DNA of 5,495 bases, from the NCBI GenBank assembly GCA_948439925.1, contig CAOJNR010000066.1:1-5495 (forward strand), written 5' to 3'. Below the pieces are notes generated by a model that was not told the DNA's origin, did no database searches, and worked only from the letters and a program-made list of their open reading frames with translations. How positions within the stretch are numbered: the first letter of the stretch is position 1; each line of letters begins with the position of its first letter. Positions 1 to 3,132 of the stretch are shown here, piece by piece. This DNA is from an uncultured Clostridia bacterium. Its GTDB lineage: Bacteria; Bacillota; Clostridia; Christensenellales; UBA1242. Made by a program: the position numbers and the translations under genes.

Positions 1-161
1 AGAATAGATAAAAGTGTTGCAACATGAAGCATTATGCTGACAAACAAACTGTCCTCAATGCCAAAAAGATTTGATAAAAGCACCAAGTGCCCACTTGATG
101 ATACTGGCAAAAATTCAGTCAACCCTTGAACGAATCCCAAAATGATGATATATAAAGTCAT
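1..161 (-). CDS. uppP: Undecaprenyl-diphosphatase UppP (BacA family), N-terminal part only
   Basis: UppP is an integral membrane enzyme that dephosphorylates undecaprenyl diphosphate to the monophosphate carrier lipid used for peptidoglycan and other wall polymers; loss or excess alters bacitracin sensitivity. Translating the minus strand from the ATG at 161 gives 53 codons before the window edge. Residues 9-26 read GFVQGLTEFLPVSSSGHL, the family's first signature box. E16 and H25 correspond to the catalytic Glu21 and His30 of the E. coli enzyme, and Q12 takes the place of its Glu17, as in many family members. Residues 40-53 (FVSIMLHVATLLSI) fit the following conserved hydrophobic segment. 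The family is about 260-280 residues long, so roughly four fifths is missing to the left. The start is well set: an in-frame TAG lies six codons upstream with no other start between. The gene is divergent from the small gene at 355 and has its own promoter candidate. The identification is secure; completeness cannot be judged. Confidence 0.94.
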   Translation of the reverse strand, partial: MTLYIIILGFVQGLTEFLPVSSSGHLVLLSNLFGIEDSLFVSIMLHVATLLSI

Positions 162-164
162 AAC

Positions 165-178
165 CCGCCTGCACCCCT
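165..178 (-). promoter_or_regulatory. Weak ribosome binding site of uppP
   Basis: Reading leftward, the bases before the uppP ATG contain AGGGGTG (178-172) and AGGCGG (170-165). Both are imperfect matches to AGGAGGTG, one with long and one with short spacing. This is clearly weaker than the AGGAGG sites of the other two starts in the window. The start is supported mainly by the conserved protein N-terminus and the upstream in-frame stop. Confidence 0.4.
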
Positions 179-183
179 AAAAT

Positions 184-199
184 GAGCAAACGCTTGCCC
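184..199 (-). repeat. Small hairpin in the uppP leader
   Basis: On the minus strand GGGCAA-GCGT-TTGCTC can form a 6-bp stem (one G-U pair) with a 4-nt loop, inside the predicted uppP untranslated leader and about 20 nt before the start codon. It is not followed by a T-run, so it is not a terminator. A structural or regulatory role is possible but unproven. Confidence 0.3.
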
Positions 200-215
200 A
201 ATCAATAAAATTTAT

Positions 216-230
216 GGTCAGGCTGTGACC
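216..230. repeat. Perfect inverted repeat GGTCA-N5-TGACC at the predicted uppP transcription start
   Basis: The minus strand reads GGTCACAGCCTGACC, a perfect 5-bp dyad with a 5-nt spacer. It begins directly after the candidate -10 hexamer of uppP (236-231), so it would cover the transcription start. That placement suits a repressor operator, or a hairpin at the 5' end of the mRNA. The arms are short, so chance is not excluded. Confidence 0.4.
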
Positions 231-259
231 AATATGCTAAAAATAAATATTTTTGTCAG
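231..259 (-). promoter_or_regulatory. Candidate sigma-A promoter of uppP
   Basis: On the minus strand CTGACA (259-254; 5 of 6 to TTGACA) is followed after exactly 17 bp by CATATT (236-231; 4 of 6 to TATAAT). The spacer is A/T-rich. Transcription would start near 224, giving a leader of about 63 nt that contains two small hairpins. Spacing is ideal and the -35 is strong, but the -10 is only moderate. Confidence 0.5.
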
Positions 260-270
260 ATTTTGAAAAA

Positions 271-300
271 TAAAAAAACTACCCAACCGTTTGGTAGGGT
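271..300 (-). terminator. Candidate leftward intrinsic terminator between the divergent promoters
   Basis: On the minus strand ACCCTACC-AAAC-GGTTGGGT (300-281) forms a stem of 4 plus 3 pairs around one U-U mismatch with a 4-nt loop. It is followed at once by AGTTTTTTTA, the layout of an intrinsic terminator. No gene ends here in that direction: the nearest leftward gene ends at 649 and already has a terminator at 611-638. It may be a second barrier that stops read-through or antisense transcripts from entering uppP. The hairpin also abuts the -35 of the rightward promoter at 301. Confidence 0.5.
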
Positions 301-331
301 TTGAAAATTTGTCTTTTTGTTATGTTATTAT
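301..331 (+). promoter_or_regulatory. Candidate extended -10 promoter of the 85-residue gene
   Basis: TTGAAA (301-306) lies upstream of TGTTATTAT (323-331), an extended -10 element of the TGn-TATTAT type with 5 of 6 matches to TATAAT. The spacer is 19 bp, longer than ideal, but an extended -10 tolerates a poor -35. Transcription would begin near 338, leaving only about 17 nt of leader, most of it the ribosome binding site. Confidence 0.45.
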
Positions 332-354
332 GCTTACGAAAAGGAGGTGGGTAA

Positions 355-612
355 ATGGAAGAATGTTTTATAGTAGAGATAATTTTTCATGCTTATGAAA
401 AACTTAACAAACTAAAAGTGCCGAAATCTTTTAATGAATCTTTTACTGCGGTTGCAAAATCTTTGAATAAAAAACAACTGGATTTATTATACGAGTTTGA
501 CGACGCACTTTTTAGTCACATTATTGAAACTAAAAAAGATGTTATCAAATTCTTCGTGTATTTAATGTGTCCAAATATGGTTTCTGATGATTTTCTCGAA
601 TCAAGTGAATAA
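355..612 (+). CDS. Small protein of unknown function, 85 residues
   Basis: I do not recognise this protein. It starts at an ATG with an excellent Shine-Dalgarno site, AGGAGGTG at 342-349 with 5-nt spacing, and has its own promoter candidate and a perfect terminator overlapping its TAA stop. It therefore looks like a complete single-gene transcription unit. The sequence has no signal peptide or clear membrane helix and looks mostly helical. Residues 1-20 and 27-47 are alternating charged/hydrophobic segments, followed by a hydrophobic helix-like stretch, residues 60-71 (VIKFFVYLMCPN), and an acidic tail. Proline and glycine are almost absent. Length and helical layout loosely recall small Bacillota proteins of the DUF6809 kind, but I see no diagnostic motif and do not assign it. 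It points away from uppP and converges on the 739-residue gene. That it is a real gene is likely; its function is open. Confidence 0.75.
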   Translation: MEECFIVEIIFHAYEKLNKLKVPKSFNESFTAVAKSLNKKQLDLLYEFDDALFSHIIETKKDVIKFFVYLMCPNMVSDDFLESSE

Positions 613-638
613 AAAAACACCCTATTGGGTGTTTTTTT
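611..638. terminator. Bidirectional intrinsic terminator between convergent genes
   Basis: A perfect 12-bp inverted repeat, AAAAAAACACCC (611-622) and GGGTGTTTTTTT (627-638), has a TATT loop. The core is five G/C-containing pairs flanked by seven A/T pairs, so each strand ends in a run of seven T. It overlaps the TAA stop of the rightward small gene and lies 10 nt beyond the stop of the leftward 739-residue gene, so it can serve both. Confidence 0.88.
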
Positions 639-648
639 ACATTATGCC

Positions 649-2868
649 TTATTTCTTGCTGTTCAAAGTTGCGATTTCTTTGATAAGGTCTTCAAGGCGT
701 TTGTTGATTGATGCGAGCTCTTCCTCAGAGTTCTCATTCTTCTTCACAGTTTCTGCCTTGGCTTTGAGCGCTTCAACTGCTTTCATGATTTCATCTCTTT
801 CAGAGTCAATTTCATTTTGTTGTTCATTGCCAATGGCGTCGTTCAATTCTGAGCTGATAATTTCTTTCATTTTGGAAAGTTTTTCTTCCTCTTCACTGAT
901 CATCTTGTTGATTTTTTCGAGGGAAGAAACATCTTTTTTTGAGCTTGCACTTTTTGATGTTGTGCTTTTTGTTGAGGTTGACTTTGGTCTGCCAACTGGT
1001 TTCTTTGGTTTTGGCTCGCTTTCGCCTTCTGCTTTTTTAGGACGTCCTCTTTTCTTTGGCTCGGAAGTTTTAACTTCTTCTGTCACTTCTTTTTTAGGTC
1101 TGCCACGCTTTGATTTTGCAGGTGCTTTTTCAGTGGTTGGCTCTGTCTTTTCTTGTGGCTCGTCTGTAACATCCGATTTCTCTTCAATTTTCTCATCTTG
1201 CACAGGCTCTTCAACTTTCTGCTGAACTTGCCCTTCTTCTGTTGGGAAAGCACCGAAAGCGATTTCGTCATTGAGGATTTCTTGTTCTTCCTCGGTAAGT
1301 TCTTCCTTTTCGTCACCTGGGATTGAGATGAGTGTGCCATTCATATCAAAGATGTTTCCGTCAACATCGTGGAAAAGTCCGTTAGGGTCATGGTATGAGC
1401 CGTCAGCATAGACATAGTTTCCATGCTCATCATAAGTGCCTTGTTGAACTTCGGTATTGTTTTCTCCGCCGAGTTTAGCTTTCAAAGTGTTATTTTCGTC
1501 GACAAGTCTTTTCATTTGAGTTTGAATAATGATAAGTTCTTTTTCATTTCTGTCGCGTTCTTTTTTGAGAGTTGCTTTCTCATCACGAACTTTGCGTTCT
1601 GCTTGGGCGTAAGCGCTTTTCATAACCTTTTCATAGAAAGTTTGATACTCAGCAACCATTGCGTCTTGAACATCGGCTTGTGATTGTTCGAGTGCTTTGC
1701 GGTGATTTGCGATTTCCTTTTCAAGTTCCTCAGAGGAAATTGCGTAGCGAGTTTCTTCTTGGTCATATTCTTGTTGGAGAGCTTCTTGTTTTGTTATTTC
1801 TTGCTCTTGTTGTTTTCTCAGGAAGCCCACTTCCAAACGGTTAGTTGTTGCTTCTTGCTGAGAGATAAGTTTTGCAATATTTTCTTTTGATGCTTGAATT
1901 TTTCTTTGCAAATCTTTCTGGACATTTTCGTAGTTGCGTTTAAGCGCTTCTTTTTGCGCTTCAACATGGGCAATCTTTGCAAGCGTGCTTGTTTTTTTGT
2001 TAATGAAAGCTTCTGTTTCTTTCATTGCTCTGTCAAGCACAAGCGAACCATCAACGCCTGCTTTTTCAAAGTTGTATTCAACATACTGAACATCGCTCTT
2101 CTTTGCGTTTTCAAATTCTTCTTTCGCTTGGCGTGCGCGCTTTTCATAGTATTCACGAAGTTGAGGGTTTCCTTTCTCAATTTCTTTTTGAGAGAAGAGC
2201 ATATCAAAGTCAATGTATGGAGGAAGGTCAAGACATGCGTTGTTCAAAAATCTTGCAAAGATGTGATAGGTGTGATAGATGTCATCAAGGTTGAAAGTTT
2301 TGACTGCTTTCATAATGATTGAACTAATCACGCCGATGAGGATAACAAGTGCTGGAATGACAAGGCTGATTCCGAAAGCCATACCAGAAAGCGTAACGCC
2401 ACCAATAGTTCCTTGATATGCAAGTGAGAACAAGAGTGATATAAGTGCCCAAACCATTGTCACATAGTTGAGGTTTCGAATATTGTTTGACCAACTGCTT
2501 GTTCTAAGTGGCTTTTCAATGAGGTTTTCACGAGAGAGGAAATCTGATGGGTCACCTTCTCTGAAAAGAACATATTGTTGCCAATAGTATGTAACACGCT
2601 TTGGCGCTTTCTTGATAAGTTCATTAAACTCTTTCAAATTGCTTTGGTCAATGCGCTTATTCTTAAAAAGCCAATTATTGAGTTTCTCAATACTTCTTCT
2701 GAGCCTTGCTTCATAGGAATAAACAGATTTGAGTGAAAAGAGCGCAACAAACAAAGCTTCAATGGCAATGAAGATTGCAAAGATTCCACCAAAGCCAAGC
2801 GCGTTTGTCACTTGACCTAAAAATGAGTTGAGAGCGCCTATGAAATCGCCCAAAAGTGAAAGGTTCAT
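649..2868 (-). CDS. Membrane-anchored coiled-coil protein with AT-hook motifs (ExbB/TolQ-like membrane part possible)
   Basis: I know no named protein with this architecture. Domains in order (739 residues): an amphipathic N-terminus; a membrane helix at about 27-49 followed by a basic cluster (R56, R58, R59, K62); a cytoplasmic loop; membrane helices at about 134-157 and 162-186; a charged helical region without proline from 236 to 494, coiled-coil-like at about 278-466; five heptad glycine repeats at 480-514; an acidic then K/E/P-rich linker at about 516-645; AT-hooks at 587-593 and 605-612 (both KRGRPKK) plus a degenerate GRP hook at 624-629; a final coiled coil at about 648-737. Positive-inside logic gives N-out, C-in, the ExbB/TolQ topology. 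Residues 164-175 (AFGISLVIPALV) resemble the last ExbB helix, but the second helix lacks the usual LLGTV-type motif. AGGAGG (2878-2873) sits 4 nt before the ATG. The gene appears monocistronic. I infer a membrane-to-DNA tether; channel activity is speculative. The gene is certain, its function is not. Confidence 0.95.
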   Translation of the reverse strand: MNLSLLGDFIGALNSFLGQVTNALGFGGIFAIFIAIEALFVALFSLKSVYSYEARLRRSIEKLNNWLFKNKRIDQSNLKEFNELIKKAPKRVTYYWQQYVLFREGDPSDFLSRENLIEKPLRTSSWSNNIRNLNYVTMVWALISLLFSLAYQGTIGGVTLSGMAFGISLVIPALVILIGVISSIIMKAVKTFNLDDIYHTYHIFARFLNNACLDLPPYIDFDMLFSQKEIEKGNPQLREYYEKRARQAKEEFENAKKSDVQYVEYNFEKAGVDGSLVLDRAMKETEAFINKKTSTLAKIAHVEAQKEALKRNYENVQKDLQRKIQASKENIAKLISQQEATTNRLEVGFLRKQQEQEITKQEALQQEYDQEETRYAISSEELEKEIANHRKALEQSQADVQDAMVAEYQTFYEKVMKSAYAQAERKVRDEKATLKKERDRNEKELIIIQTQMKRLVDENNTLKAKLGGENNTEVQQGTYDEHGNYVYADGSYHDPNGLFHDVDGNIFDMNGTLISIPGDEKEELTEEEQEILNDEIAFGAFPTEEGQVQQKVEEPVQDEKIEEKSDVTDEPQEKTEPTTEKAPAKSKRGRPKKEVTEEVKTSEPKKRGRPKKAEGESEPKPKKPVGRPKSTSTKSTTSKSASSKKDVSSLEKINKMISEEEEKLSKMKEIISSELNDAIGNEQQNEIDSERDEIMKAVEALKAKAETVKKNENSEEELASINKRLEDLIKEIATLNSKK
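982..1110 (-). other. Segment encoding a cluster of three AT-hook motifs
   Basis: This part of the 739-residue gene encodes KRGRPKK (residues 587-593), KKRGRPKK (605-612) and KKPVGRPK (622-629). The first two match the canonical AT-hook, a basic-flanked RGRP core that inserts into the minor groove of A/T-rich DNA in HMGA-type proteins and in bacterial CarD. The third keeps GRP but has Val in place of the first Arg. The cores are 18-19 residues apart, in a disordered-looking Lys/Glu/Pro/Ser/Thr linker. The first two hooks use different codons for the same peptide (AGA or CGT for Arg, GGC or GGA for Gly), so the likeness is kept at protein level rather than being a recent DNA duplication. Confidence 0.85.
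1327..1431 (-). repeat. Five exact heptapeptide repeats with glycine every seventh residue
   Basis: Residues 480-514 of the 739-residue protein hold glycines at 483, 490, 497, 504 and 511, exactly seven apart. Each is preceded by Asp, Asn or His and followed two residues later by Tyr, Phe, Ile or Leu. The units read roughly DEHGNYV, YADGSYH, DPNGLFH, DVDGNIF and DMNGTLI. The pattern suggests a small stack of beta-hairpins or turns. Asp/Asn-rich turns could bind a metal, but no complete EF-hand, dockerin or RTX loop is present. The block separates the long coiled coil from the AT-hook linker. Confidence 0.8.
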
Positions 2869-2872
2869 ATTT

Positions 2873-2878
2873 CCTCCT
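2873..2878 (-). promoter_or_regulatory. Strong ribosome binding site of the AT-hook membrane protein gene
   Basis: On the minus strand AGGAGG is followed by AAAT and then ATG at 2868. This fixes the start of the 739-residue protein and makes an internal start unlikely. Confidence 0.85.
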
Positions 2879-2892
2879 AATTAATTAATTTT

Positions 2893-2901
2893 AGTATAGC
2901 A
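2893..2901 (-). promoter_or_regulatory. Extended -10 promoter of the AT-hook membrane protein gene
   Basis: The minus strand reads TGCTATACT: an extended TG-n element plus TATACT (5 of 6 to TATAAT). No good -35 hexamer lies 16-18 bp upstream. Instead the upstream DNA is almost pure A and T runs, which could act as an UP element. Transcription would start near 2886, giving a leader of about 18 nt with the ribosome binding site. The 21-bp inverted repeat at 2907-2959 lies immediately upstream. Confidence 0.65.
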
Positions 2902-2906
2902 CAATA

Positions 2907-2959
2907 AAAAAATAAATAAAAATAAAATTCGGCAATTTTTTTATTTTTATTTATTTTTT
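2907..2959. repeat. Perfect 21-bp-arm A/T inverted repeat upstream of the AT-hook gene promoter
   Basis: Bases 2907-2927 are the exact reverse complement of 2939-2959: A-runs of 6, 3, 5 and 4 separated by single T on one arm, mirrored by T-runs of 4, 5, 3 and 6 separated by single A on the other. The 11-nt centre can fold further, as AAAATT-CGGC-AATTTT with three bases bulged. The arms contain no G or C. Candidate roles are a cruciform or protein-binding site beside the promoter at 2893-2901, or an unusual all-A/U-stem terminator for leftward addA transcripts, since the minus strand ends in seven T. I cannot choose between them. Confidence 0.75.
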
Positions 2960-3132
2960 GCAATAATTTATTTTTTATAGAATTATTTTTTTATTAATTT
3001 AAAAATATTTTATTTAGTATTTTGTTTTTATAAAATAATATTTATTTTCAATATATTTCTTTCCCTTTATTTATAAGAGAAATAAATAATTTAAAAAATA
3101 AAAATAAAAAAATTTAAAAATTTAAAAAATAA

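Larger units (their letters stand above)
2879..3132. other. Intergenic A+T island of about 92% A+T
   Basis: A hand count over 2881-3130 finds 20 G or C in 250 bases. It contains the promoter of the 739-residue gene, a perfect 21-bp-arm inverted repeat (2907-2959), a looser inverted repeat (3003-3013 with 3030-3043, three bases bulged) and a weak 7-bp one (3066-3072 with 3080-3086). No open frame, tRNA-like fold or canonical G/C-rich terminator for the leftward addA gene is visible. The 13-mer AATTAATTAATTT occurs at both edges (2879-2891 and 3131-3143). Closely spaced A- and T-tracts suggest curved or easily melted DNA. It is the kind of target AT-hooks prefer, but binding is inference. Confidence 0.8.

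Noticed and set aside
162..354. Riboswitch or small RNA gene in the divergent spacer
   Set aside because: The two small leader hairpins and the terminator-like stem do not match any riboswitch core I recognise, and no tRNA- or rRNA-like sequence is present.
587..1225. A 212-codon open frame on the plus strand, rich in Ser and Phe
   Set aside because: It lies entirely opposite the 739-residue gene, has no ribosome binding site, starts inside the previous small gene, and its Ser/Phe richness is what the complement of Lys/Glu-rich codons gives. Other plus-strand frames opposite this gene and addA (for example 1894-2322, 3368-3589, 4012-4287) were dropped for the same reason.
1327..1431. EF-hand, dockerin or RTX calcium-binding repeats
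   Set aside because: The Asp/Asn-Gly turns are suggestive, but the 7-residue period fits neither the 12-residue EF-hand/dockerin loop nor the 9-residue RTX unit.
649..2868. Confident assignment as ZorA or another known anti-phage component
   Set aside because: Topology and tail are reminiscent, but the second membrane helix lacks the family motif, no ZorB-like partner or defence gene is adjacent in the window, and AT-hooks are not a known ZorA feature.
2941..3130. CRISPR array or tandem repeat array in the A/T spacer
   Set aside because: There are recurrent A and T runs but no regularly spaced repeat units of constant length.
2879..3132. Replication origin or DNA-unwinding element
   Set aside because: The region is very A+T-rich, but I see no DnaA box (TTATNCACA) on either strand and no dnaA, dnaN or other origin-linked gene nearby.
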